Below are positions 1 to 6,134 of a DNA stretch of 7,835 bases, piece by piece; within the stretch, counting starts at the first letter, position 1; each line of letters opens with the position of its first letter. The position numbers and the translations under genes were made by a program. The notes beneath the pieces were generated by a model. That model was not told the origin of the DNA. It did no database searches and worked only from the letters and a program-made list of their open reading frames with translations. Where the stretch lies: NCBI GenBank assembly GCA_035253505.1, contig DATFCC010000315.1, positions 1 to 7,835 on the forward strand, given 5' to 3'. Source of the stretch: AWTP1-13 sp035253505. Its GTDB lineage: Bacteria; Pseudomonadota; Alphaproteobacteria; Rhizobiales; Hyphomicrobiaceae.

Positions 1-823
1 GGGCACCGGCTTTCTCGGCTTCCTGGCGGCCAGGCTCGGTGCACGGCGCGTCGATCTCTACGAGAGCGGCGAGATCGCCGCCGTCGCCCGCAAGCTGCTG
101 CGGCACAACCGGCTCGCCAACTGCCGCATCGCGCAGGTGCACTCCACCGACGTCGCAGATCCCGACCGCGTCGACGTCGTCGTCTCGGAGACGCTCGGCA
201 ACTACCCCTTCGAGGAAAATATCATCGCCACCCTCAACGATGCGCATGCGCGCTTCCTCGCGCCTGGCGGCACCATCGTGCCCCGCAGCGTAGAGCAGTT
301 CGTTTGCCCGGTGACGGCCGAGCGCCTCTATCGCGAGCTCGTGGCCTGGGACGAGGTCGGCTTTGGTCTCGATTTCGGCCAGGCCAGGGCCATGAGCCTC
401 AACAACATCTACGTGCGCTGGCTCGATCCCGCCGGTCTGCTGGAGGGCGGCAGGGCGGCGCGTGCGTGGGACAAGGTGGTCTTCGAGCGCCGCAACAAGA
501 CGACGCGTGCCGGCGAGGCCTCATGGCGCATGTCCCGGGCGACGGCAATCTACGGCGTCGCGCTCTGGTGGTCGGCCGAGCTGGTGCCGGGCGTCGAGCT
601 TTGCACAGGCCCCGGGGCGCCGCGGACGCATTGGGAGCAACTGTACCTTCCCGCCGGCAAGCCCATCGAGGTCGCTGCCGGCCATACGCTGAGCGCCCGC
701 CTGCGCTCCACCACCTCGTTCGAGAAGGGCACCAACGTCACTTGGACCCTGGCGGTGCTCGATACCTCGGGGCGTGAGGTGCTGCGGCAGGCGATGGACC
801 TCGAGAAGGGATACCTTCCGTAG
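1..823 (+). CDS. PRMT-like SAM-dependent methyltransferase (5' end missing)
   Basis: The frame is open from base 2 and ends in TAG at 821-823, giving 273 visible residues; the start lies outside the window. The fragment opens inside the SAM-binding glycine loop (GTGFLGFLAARLGARRV, visible residues 1-17) with the acidic residue ending strand 2 at E21. At residues 62-73 SETLGNYPFEEN resembles the PRMT double-E loop (SE..G...FE), followed by a strand with LAPGG. Near residues 209-213 THWEQ matches the PRMT THW loop, inside a C-terminal beta-rich half like the PRMT barrel. Together these favour an arginine-type protein methyltransferase over a small-molecule enzyme. The family uses S-adenosylmethionine to methylate guanidino nitrogens in the cytoplasm; that this protein does so is inference. 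Automated annotation may label it a generic class I or ribosomal L11 methyltransferase. The protein target is unknown. It is convergent with the RidA-like gene, so the neighbour gives no functional clue. Confidence 0.85.
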   Translation, partial: GTGFLGFLAARLGARRVDLYESGEIAAVARKLLRHNRLANCRIAQVHSTDVADPDRVDVVVSETLGNYPFEENIIATLNDAHARFLAPGGTIVPRSVEQFVCPVTAERLYRELVAWDEVGFGLDFGQARAMSLNNIYVRWLDPAGLLEGGRAARAWDKVVFERRNKTTRAGEASWRMSRATAIYGVALWWSAELVPGVELCTGPGAPRTHWEQLYLPAGKPIEVAAGHTLSARLRSTTSFEKGTNVTWTLAVLDTSGREVLRQAMDLEKGYLP

Positions 824-873
824 CGTTGCCTTGCCCCATGCCGGCAAAACAGCGGCGTTGGAGCGAGCGGCTG

Positions 874-924
874 CCCCTCACCCCGGCCCTCCCCCTCAAG
901 AACGGGGAGAGGGAGAGGCGCCTC
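874..924. repeat. REP-like intergenic hairpin between convergent genes; possible bidirectional terminator
   Basis: The 99-nt gap between two converging genes holds CCCTCCCC (887-894) facing GGGGAGAGGG (904-913). This is a hairpin with one or two bulged bases and a loop containing CAAGAAC. It resembles the CCCTCTCCCC...GGGGAGAGGG elements scattered in many proteobacterial intergenic regions, here with one T missing from the left arm. A separate perfect 10-bp palindrome, GAGGCGCCTC (915-924), touches the stop codon of the minus-strand gene. No clear T-tract follows either arm, so intrinsic termination is possible but not shown. Copy number in the genome would decide whether it is a true repeat. 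Confidence 0.5.
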
Positions 925-1381
925 AGGTGTGGATGCGCATGACGGCTTCGATCTCGACCGTGATCTGCATCGGCAGCGAGCCCATGCCGACCGCCGAGCG
1001 GGCATGGCGCCCCCGTTCGCCGAGCACCGCCACGAACAGGTCCGAGCAGCCGTTGATCACCTGCGGCTGGTCGGTGAAGTCGGGCGCCGCGTTGACCATG
1101 CCGAGCAGCTTGACCACCTCGATGCGGGACAGATCGCCGGCTGCCATCCTGGCGGCGGCCAGGAGGCCCAGCCCAACCAGCTCGGCATGTCCGTAGGCCT
1201 CCTCAACGGTGACATCCCGCCCGACCTTGCCGGTCGCGAAGGAGCCATCGGGACGGCGCGGCCCCTGCCCTGACAGGTAGAGCATGTCGCCGCTGATCTT
1301 GAACGGCACGTAGGTGCCGACCGGCTTGGGGACGTCGGGAAGCACCAGGCCCATCGAGGCAAGCTTTTCTTCCGGGGTCAT
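923..1381 (-). CDS. RidA/YjgF/UK114 family protein
   Basis: A 152-residue protein beginning MTPEEKLASMGLVLPDVPKP. RidA proteins are small trimeric cytosolic enzymes; the archetype hydrolyses reactive enamine/imine intermediates released by PLP enzymes such as threonine dehydratase. Visible family marks are the LYLSGQGP strand-turn (residues 34-41), the EEAYGHAELVGLGLL helix (60-74) and the C-terminal segment HARSAVGMGSLP followed by VEIEAVM. R128 in HARS aligns with the catalytic arginine of RidA (Arg105 in E. coli), so activity is plausible. It is longer than the roughly 128-residue archetype because of an N-terminal 'MTPEEKL..LGL.LP..PKP' extension, typical of a common RidA subgroup with poorly defined substrates. 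The frame stays open up to 1549, but the ATG at 1381 is preferred: it starts where family homology starts and has a GAGGAG ribosome-binding site six bases upstream. The upstream extension looks like random arginine-rich translation. Confidence 0.92.
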   Translation of the reverse strand: MTPEEKLASMGLVLPDVPKPVGTYVPFKISGDMLYLSGQGPRRPDGSFATGKVGRDVTVEEAYGHAELVGLGLLAAARMAAGDLSRIEVVKLLGMVNAAPDFTDQPQVINGCSDLFVAVLGERGRHARSAVGMGSLPMQITVEIEAVMRIHT

Positions 1382-1387
1382 CGGCTG

Positions 1388-1393
1388 CTCCTC
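1388..1393 (-). promoter_or_regulatory. Ribosome-binding site fixing the RidA-like start
   Basis: On the minus strand this reads GAGGAG and ends six bases before the ATG at 1381-1379. It is the strongest Shine-Dalgarno match in the local sequence and supports the short start over the longer open frame. Confidence 0.75.
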
Positions 1394-1517
1394 GCTCGCG
1401 TGCGCCGGGACAGCAAAGCGCACGAGCGCGCTCCCGGCAATGCACACCTTGCGCGGGCGGGCCTGGATGAAGATCGGGCGACGCAAAGAGGCGATGGGGC
1501 AGGCGACTGCGGTGTCG

Positions 1518-1712
1518 CTATTGCGGCTGCGGCTGGCGCGCCGTCTCATAGGCCGGCGTCGACCCCGGAGCCTTGCTGCTGCGCAGCATTGCCGTGGTGA
1601 TGAAGGCGAGGGCGGCGATCGTCAGAAGGACGGCAACCACAATCTCGCGAACAGACCGCCATGCCCGTCGCGGATGTGGATGGCCCAAGCCTGTGTCGCG
1701 CTCCTTCTCCAT
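1518..1712 (-). CDS. Small single-span membrane protein, unknown function
   Basis: A 64-residue frame from ATG at 1712 to TAG at 1520-1518. The N-terminus is charged and basic (MEKERDTGLGHPHPRRAWRS). One hydrophobic segment follows at about residues 24-42 (IVVAVLLTIAALAFITTAM), then a basic RSSK patch and a short Pro/Gln/Thr-rich tail. The basic side predicts the N-terminus in the cytoplasm, although the RSSK after the helix weakens that call. Codons through the membrane segment prefer G/C at third positions, which supports real coding. I recognise no family. An in-frame ATG at 1739 (adds 9 residues; GGAAAG just upstream) is an alternative start. The still longer GTG start at 1778 would run through the terminator-like stem at 1753-1800 and is disfavoured. 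It lies 136 nt upstream of the RidA-like gene, with nothing recognisable in that gap. Confidence 0.5.
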   Translation of the reverse strand: MEKERDTGLGHPHPRRAWRSVREIVVAVLLTIAALAFITTAMLRSSKAPGSTPAYETARQPQPQ

Positions 1713-1752
1713 TGCGGGATAAAGGGGCCCGCAAGGCATGCTTTCCAGAGCG

Positions 1753-1800
1753 CCAAAGGCCGCGCGACAGATCGGCACACGATCGCGCGGCGAGCCTTGG
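1753..1800 (-). terminator. Strong stem-loop just after the 60-residue membrane protein gene
   Basis: Arms 1760-1767 (CCGCGCGA) and 1783-1790 (TCGCGCGG) are perfectly complementary over 8 bp with a 15-nt loop. The stem continues outward as CCAA/TTGG and GG/CC pairs (1753-1759 with 1795-1800), with a bulged A at 1757 and a four-base bulge at 1791-1794. Read on the minus strand, it begins five bases after the TAG ending at 1806, where an intrinsic terminator belongs. Only a short T-run (CCTTTGG) is present and it lies within the descending arm, so termination may be partial or factor-dependent. Confidence 0.6.
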
Positions 1801-1805
1801 TGATC

Positions 1806-1988
1806 CTACAGCCCGCGCATGACGCAGCCGAGCACCAGCACGAGATAGGCGCCCCACATGGCGTAGAACTGCGCCGCGTCGGCCGTGAGCAGCGGGACGT
1901 TGGCCCCGAACACGCGCGTGAAGAGCACGGCCAGCGACAGGATGATCGAGAGCGTGAAGATCAGGATGCCTGGAGCCTTCAAAGCCAT
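1806..1988 (-). CDS. 60-residue double-span membrane protein, unknown function
   Basis: A compact protein starting MALKAPGILIFTLSIILSLA and ending in CVMRGL. Two hydrophobic segments are clear: residues about 7-26, then a short loop with FGANVPLL, then about 42-57 (YAMWGAYLVLVLGCVM). The lysine near the N-terminus and the arginine near the C-terminus suggest a hairpin with both ends in the cytoplasm. The start is well supported: AGGGAGA lies at 2003-1997, eight bases before the ATG. A promoter-like sequence lies upstream at 2065-2094 and a stem-loop follows the stop, so this may be a single-gene transcript. It resembles small uncharacterised inner-membrane proteins common in alphaproteobacteria. 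That resemblance is from memory, and no function follows from it. Confidence 0.8.
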   Translation of the reverse strand: MALKAPGILIFTLSIILSLAVLFTRVFGANVPLLTADAAQFYAMWGAYLVLVLGCVMRGL

Positions 1989-2064
1989 CAGTCCATTCTC
2001 CCTCTAGGGCCCTGCCATCCCGGCGCGCGAGCGACTCAAGGACGGGCAGTCACCGAGCCGCGGG

Positions 2065-2094
2065 CTTATAGAAGAGAGGCCCCTCCCGTGACAG
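2065..2094 (-). promoter_or_regulatory. Candidate sigma-70-type promoter for the 60-residue membrane protein
   Basis: On the minus strand CTGTCA (2094-2089, four of six matches to TTGACA) is followed after 18 bases by TATAAG (2070-2065, five of six matches to TATAAT). This places transcription start about 70 bases upstream of the ATG at 1988. It is the only reasonable promoter-like pair in the 194-nt gap between this gene and the YbjQ-family gene. The -35 element is weak and the spacing is one base longer than ideal. Confidence 0.35.
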
Positions 2095-2182
2095 CGGAGC
2101 TCCGAAATGCCCTGTGGGAAACCTGCGGGCCGCTCCTGCCGGCGCCGGACAGCGACGTTCGGGCCACAGGCGCAGGCGCTGC

Positions 2183-2500
2183 TCACGTTCCGCGATAGCG
2201 AAACCCGGTGCCGGCCACGACCACCTCGATGGCGCCGCTGGTGATGGTCGGATGCGAGATGCGGATGCCGAGCACGCCGTCATAACCCTTGGCGCGGGCG
2301 CGCTCGGAGAGCACGTCGAGGGCCCGCGCAATGGTCTGGTCCAGCAGCGCCTCGTACTTGGTCATGTGGCCACCGATCGTGTTGACGACGGCCTCGCGCA
2401 TGTCGCGCAGCAGGTTGGCGCCGCTCACCGCGCAGGCATAGACGATCTCGCCTGCATCGATCGGCCGGTCGGACACGATTTCGGTGGTGAGCAGCCGCAT
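2183..2500 (-). CDS. YbjQ / UPF0145 family protein
   Basis: A 105-residue protein starting MRLLTTEIVSDRPI. The order of features fits the YbjQ (UPF0145, 'heavy-metal-binding domain') family: an N-terminal strand, then a VYACAVSGANLLRD segment (residues 20-33) matching the family's 'G...GANIFRD', then a YEALLDQTIARALDVLSERA helix (49-68), then A.GYDGVLGIRI (70-81), and a final strand with VVVAGTGFRYR. Length is normal for the family. Known structures are small oligomeric alpha/beta proteins; no enzymatic activity is established and the metal-binding name is not well proven. Its ATG overlaps the TGA of the upstream gene by one base (TGATG), so translation is probably coupled and the two products are likely used together. 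The frame is open further upstream, but the start at this overlap coincides with the start of family homology. Confidence 0.88.
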   Translation of the reverse strand: MRLLTTEIVSDRPIDAGEIVYACAVSGANLLRDMREAVVNTIGGHMTKYEALLDQTIARALDVLSERARAKGYDGVLGIRISHPTITSGAIEVVVAGTGFRYRGT

Positions 2501-4377
2501 CAGCGCCGGCCTTCGCGGCTGCCGGCGGTCTCCACGATGATCCGCGGCCGCGACCCGAACATGAGCCGCTTCAGCATCAGCAGCAGGGCCAGCGCCAGGA
2601 AAGCGGTTGCCACCAGCGTCACCGGGTACTTCTCCCACAGCAGCAGCGGGCTCACGCGCCCGTCGATCACGAGCCGTACGTGATCCATCATGGCGTTGGG
2701 GTCGGGAACCGAGTTGATCTGCAGCATCATGTTGACCGCTGCCGACTGATCGCTGGAGGCGAGGATGGCGTCGCGCACCCGCGGCTTGCCGAGCTCGACC
2801 ATGCGGGCCGGCGTCTGCGCCACGACCCGCAGGATGCGCTGCGCCGAGCTGCGATCAAGACCGGTGAGGTAGCGCGAGAGGCTGTCGAGCTGCGGCTCGT
2901 CGAGGCTGCGTGCCAGGGATTTGAGCTCGCCCGGCTCCAGTTCGAACAGGGGCGTGCGCGCGGCTGCCGTCAGCGAGGCCAGGCGCGTGATCGCCACCCG
3001 GTCGTCGAGGCTCAGCAGGCGCTGCAGGCTGGCCTTGCTGAAGTCCGCTGCGTTGGCCCTGCGGTGCAGATCGTATTCGACGACCTTCGGCAATGCATCG
3101 CCGGCAACGGCTGCCCACTGCAGTGCCGGTTCCAGCGCGCGCGCCTCGTGCGCGATCTCGATCGCACCCGGCGGCAGCCCTGTGACGGCGCGATGCAGCG
3201 TGCCGTCACCGAGGCGCTTCAGCACGCCGGCCTCGCCTTCTCCTGCGAGCACCAGCCCGACCACCTCGTCGAGGCGCGCCAGGTCCTCGCCCCTCACCGT
3301 CTCGAGGAAGCGCTTGAACCCATCCTGCCGCTCCGCAAGGTCCAGCACCTTTGCATGCGCACGGCGGAACTCGAGCCAGATCTCGACCACGCGCTCGGCG
3401 GTCTTGTCGGAGATGTCCTTGATGCCGTCCTGGATCTGCTCGGCGACCGACTTGGCGAGCTCCTCGCGCACCTTCTCCTTGGTCTCCTTGGCCTTCATCT
3501 CCGTGGCCACGATCGGCAGCACGCCGTAGCGGAAATCCCAGATGTCCTTGGCGATCAGGACGAGGCCGATGCCGCTCGCCACCACCGAGACGAGTCGGCT
3601 GAGGATGGAGCCGACGATGCGCTGTCCGATGCGCGCTGCCATGTTGGCGAGCTGCCGGCGCACCACCAGCACGACGGTGCCGGCAATCCCCTCGCTGCCC
3701 TCGGCCAGCACCTGGCCGGTGGACACCGTGGCGCCGCCCTTGACCGGATCGACGGAGTATTCCTTGCCCGCACCGTGGGCCACGACGCGCGCCACGGTGG
3801 CACCGTACCGGCGGCCGAGGAAAGCCTGCATGCACTGAGTCGCCGGAGCGGCCGTGTCGATGGTGGCGAGCTCGATGCGCTTGCCGATGTCCTTGCCGAT
3901 GCCGGTGGCCAGCCCTTCGATGGCCTTCTTCATGGCGTCGGAGCGATAGACGCGCTCGGCCGCGGTCGTGGCGAGCTCCTGGGCGCGCTCCCGCGAGGCC
4001 AGCGACGACCACAGCTTGAACCAGCTCGATTCCTCCCGCACCTCGTTGATGGCGCGGTCGACCTCGCGGTCGATGAGATCGTCGATGTTGCCCCGGCGCC
4101 ATTCGTCGGCGACCAGGGCCTTGTAGTCGACGCCGGCGAGGCCGGTCTCGAGCCCGCGGCGCGTGAGCTGCTCGATGGCGCGGCGGAAACCCGCCTCGTC
4201 GCCCGCCTGGCAGGCCTCGTATTCGGCCCGCGTCATGGCCGACGCGGCGCGCGCGGCAGGCACCTGGGCCAGGATCAACGCGGCAGCGGTGAGGCAGGAA
4301 ACGGTTGGCCGGAAGTACCGCACGATTGGTCTCAAGAGATCGCCCGCTCTGGCCTCGTCCCCGCTGACCGACAGCAT
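2500..4377 (-). CDS. Large exported, membrane-anchored helical protein of unknown function
   Basis: From ATG at 4377 this is 625 residues. Residues about 19-43 form a signal-peptide-like segment (VRYFRPTVSCLTAAALILAQ, then VPAARA), with cleavage likely after AARA. A helical region rich in Glu, Arg and Ala follows. A hydrophobic stretch at about 256-276 (VGSILSRLVSVVASGIGLVL) may be a membrane or amphipathic helix. Residues about 293-348 are densely charged with possible coiled-coil character (KAKETKEKVREELAKSVAEQ and on). Then come Leu/Ala-rich helical segments resembling repeats, and a strong C-terminal membrane helix (about 585-601, YPVTLVATAFLALALLLML) followed by a basic cytoplasmic tail. 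I recognise no named domain and no catalytic motif. An alternative GTG start at 4323 gives a more typical 23-residue signal peptide; neither start has a good ribosome-binding site. It is the first gene of a coupled pair with the YbjQ-family gene, and most of its mass is probably periplasmic. Confidence 0.85.
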   Translation of the reverse strand: MLSVSGDEARAGDLLRPIVRYFRPTVSCLTAAALILAQVPAARAASAMTRAEYEACQAGDEAGFRRAIEQLTRRGLETGLAGVDYKALVADEWRRGNIDDLIDREVDRAINEVREESSWFKLWSSLASRERAQELATTAAERVYRSDAMKKAIEGLATGIGKDIGKRIELATIDTAAPATQCMQAFLGRRYGATVARVVAHGAGKEYSVDPVKGGATVSTGQVLAEGSEGIAGTVVLVVRRQLANMAARIGQRIVGSILSRLVSVVASGIGLVLIAKDIWDFRYGVLPIVATEMKAKETKEKVREELAKSVAEQIQDGIKDISDKTAERVVEIWLEFRRAHAKVLDLAERQDGFKRFLETVRGEDLARLDEVVGLVLAGEGEAGVLKRLGDGTLHRAVTGLPPGAIEIAHEARALEPALQWAAVAGDALPKVVEYDLHRRANAADFSKASLQRLLSLDDRVAITRLASLTAAARTPLFELEPGELKSLARSLDEPQLDSLSRYLTGLDRSSAQRILRVVAQTPARMVELGKPRVRDAILASSDQSAAVNMMLQINSVPDPNAMMDHVRLVIDGRVSPLLLWEKYPVTLVATAFLALALLLMLKRLMFGSRPRIIVETAGSREGRR

Positions 4378-4569
4378 ATGGGGATTCCCGCACGAAATGC
4401 TCGTTGTCAGCGTAAGCACACAAACAAGGACGATCTGCGGCAGGCCCGCCGCATCCTGTTGATGGTCCTGCATGTGCGAAACGGGCCGAGCAGGAGCTTC
4501 ACTGTCGGTTGCATTGGCGGGTTCTGCGTGCAATCCACACTGCGCGCCGACGCGCCGCCGGGGGATGCC
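4378..4569. other. Divergent intergenic region
   Basis: This 192-nt gap separates the divergent unknown exported-protein gene and the SSS transporter gene, and must hold promoters for both. The part at about 4385-4435 is less GC-rich than the rest (GTTGTCAGCGTAAGCACAC and neighbouring bases). I found no convincing -35/-10 pair, operator palindrome or riboswitch. In-frame upstream starts exist for both flanking genes within it, so its true extent depends on start choice. Confidence 0.4.
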
Positions 4570-5964
4570 GTGAACTGGTTGCTGCTCGCCATACTGGGCT
4601 ATGTGCTGTTCCAGTTCGCCATCGGCACTTGGGTATCCAGGCGCATGGCCAACGAGGCCGACTACATCCTGGCCGGCCGCAAGCTGGGCGTTGGCCTCGT
4701 TACGTTTTCCGTCTTCGCCACCTACTTCGGCGCCGAGGCGATCGTGGCTTCCGGGGGGGCTGTCTACGAGAAGGGCCTGTCAGGCGCCCTGGTGGACCCG
4801 ATAGCCTACGCCAGCGCCATCATCATCGTCGGCGTGCTGTTCGCGCGGGCCTTGTGGAGCCGCGGGCTCACCACGTTCGCCGACCTCTTCCGGGAGCGCT
4901 ACTCGGTGGGGGTGGAGCGGCTGGTGGTCGTGGTGCTGGTGCCCGGGTCCGTCATCTGGGCAGCCGCCCAGGTGCGCGCATTCGGCCAGATCATGAGCGC
5001 CAATTCGGGGATGGGGCTCGTGTCGGCCATTACGCTGGCGGCGATCCTGGTCGCTGCCTATTCCGTCGTCGGAGGTCTGCTGGCCGACGCCGTCACCGAC
5101 GTGATCCAGGGCGTGGCCGTGGTGGTCGGCCTGATCGTGCTGGGTGCCATCGTTGCAATCCATGTCGGCGGGGTGGGGGCCGGCCTTGCGCAGGTCGAGC
5201 CGGCCCAGCTCCACATGCTGCGTGCCGACACCGACCTGCTCGACACGCTGGAGCACCTGGCGATCCCAGTCTGCGGCACCATCGTCGCGGTCGAGCTGAT
5301 CTCCCGCTTCCTCGGTGCGCGCAGCGCCAGCGTCGCCGCCACCGGCACGGTGCTCGGAGGCGCCGCGTATCTGTGCATCGGCCTCATCCCGGTGTTTCTC
5401 GGGCTGGTGGCCCCCAGGATCACCGCCACCGTGCAGGACTCCGAGCAGATCGTGCCGCGGCTGGCGGAGGCCTTCCTGCCCGGCGTGCTGTACGTGGCGT
5501 TCGTCGGCGCCGTCATCTCGGCCATCCTGTCGGCAGTGCACGCTGCCTTGCATGCGCCCGCCGCGCAGATTTCCCACAACATCGTGATCCGGCTGGTCCC
5601 GGGCCTGCATGATCGCGGCAGGCTGTGGTCCGTACGCCTCACCGTGATGGTGCTCAGCGTCATCGCCTACCTTCTGGCGGTGACTTCCAACCGCATCCAT
5701 GATCTGGTGGAGACAGCATCCGCCTTCGGCAGCGCCGGCGTGTTCGTGACCGCGCTCTTCGCGCTTTTCACGCGCTTTGGAGGGGCGGCGAGCGCCTATG
5801 CATCGGTGGCGGCGGGCATGCTCGTGTGGGCCGGCGGCAAGTATGCGGCCGAGATGACCGCTCCCTATCTGGCCGGCCTGCTGGCAGCCCTGGCCGCCTA
5901 CGTCGGTGTCGCTGTGCTCCAGGTCCCCTTGAATGAACGAATATTCAGGAAACCGGCCCCATAG
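4570..5964 (+). CDS. Sodium:solute symporter (SSS) family permease
   Basis: A 464-residue polytopic membrane protein, with about 12-13 hydrophobic helices by eye. SSS marks are the N-terminal helix followed by ADYILAGRKLG (residues 30-40), the first core helix with ATYFGAEAIVASGGAVYEKG (50-69), LTTFADLFRERYS (100-112) and AYSVVGGLLADAVTDVIQG (163-181), as in PutP/SGLT-type carriers. The family couples uptake of sugars, amino acids, organic acids or similar solutes to Na+ influx; the substrate here cannot be named. The segment around core helix 8, usually like 'ST.DS.L.....', reads ILSAVHAALHAPAAQISHN (319-337): S321 is kept, but the next Na2-site hydroxyl is A322 and the usual acidic position is H324. 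Start GTG at 4570 has a GGGGG stretch just upstream and matches the usual family N-terminus; an ATG at 4462 would add 36 unlikely residues. It is transcribed away from the exported-protein/YbjQ pair. Confidence 0.92.
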   Translation: MNWLLLAILGYVLFQFAIGTWVSRRMANEADYILAGRKLGVGLVTFSVFATYFGAEAIVASGGAVYEKGLSGALVDPIAYASAIIIVGVLFARALWSRGLTTFADLFRERYSVGVERLVVVVLVPGSVIWAAAQVRAFGQIMSANSGMGLVSAITLAAILVAAYSVVGGLLADAVTDVIQGVAVVVGLIVLGAIVAIHVGGVGAGLAQVEPAQLHMLRADTDLLDTLEHLAIPVCGTIVAVELISRFLGARSASVAATGTVLGGAAYLCIGLIPVFLGLVAPRITATVQDSEQIVPRLAEAFLPGVLYVAFVGAVISAILSAVHAALHAPAAQISHNIVIRLVPGLHDRGRLWSVRLTVMVLSVIAYLLAVTSNRIHDLVETASAFGSAGVFVTALFALFTRFGGAASAYASVAAGMLVWAGGKYAAEMTAPYLAGLLAALAAYVGVAVLQVPLNERIFRKPAP

Positions 5965-5994
5965 CGCAAAGCTTGCGCCGGGCTTGCCGGGCGC
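5964..5994 (+). terminator. Overlapping hairpins after the SSS gene, candidate terminator
   Basis: GCGCAA (5964-5969) and TTGCGC (5973-5978) form a perfect 6-bp stem with a 3-nt loop, beginning at the last base of the stop codon. A second, mutually exclusive stem pairs GCGCC (5975-5979) with GGCGC (5990-5994) around an inner GGC/GCC pair. Neither is followed by a T-tract, so intrinsic termination is uncertain. Confidence 0.4.
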
Positions 5995-6134
5995 TGCGGC
6001 CATCTGTCCCGACCAGCGTTAATTATTCCTCACCAAATCAGCGGGTACCGTCCCTGTTACAGTGGAAACAGCGGGGCTGTCGGCGCCTTTGGTATGGATG
6101 CGCCCGGTAGCCACTCGAAAAGGTTAACGTAAAC

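Noticed and set aside
1382..1549. N-terminal extension of the RidA-like frame that includes a weakly hydrophobic, signal-like stretch
   Set aside because: RidA proteins are cytosolic, the stretch is interrupted by arginines, and a strong ribosome-binding site precedes the ATG at 1381.
4378..4533. N-terminal extension of the exported-protein frame with a second hydrophobic stretch (PQIVLVCVLTLTTSISC)
   Set aside because: It lies in the less GC-rich divergent promoter region, and a proper signal-peptide-like segment already exists downstream. Two consecutive signal segments are unlikely.
2680..4569. Very long plus-strand open frame running antisense to the exported-protein gene and continuous with the SSS permease
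   Set aside because: The part before 4570 is rich in His/Arg/Asp/Gly with no domain character. It mirrors the minus-strand gene, whose signal peptide, membrane helices and downstream YbjQ coupling are convincing. Long antisense open frames are expected in GC-rich coding DNA.
4753..4759. Run of seven G within the SSS gene as a possible phase-variation tract
   Set aside because: The frame is intact, the run is short for slippage-based switching, and it encodes a conserved Ser-Gly-Gly region. At most it is a site prone to sequencing error.
6053..6071. CTGTTACAGTGGAAACAG as an operator palindrome upstream of the HAD gene
   Set aside because: Only five outer base pairs match. The inner bases do not, which is within chance expectation.
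6003..6134. AT-richer stretch before the HAD gene as a defined promoter
   Set aside because: A promoter is expected there, but no -35/-10 pair with acceptable spacing could be picked, so no site is called.
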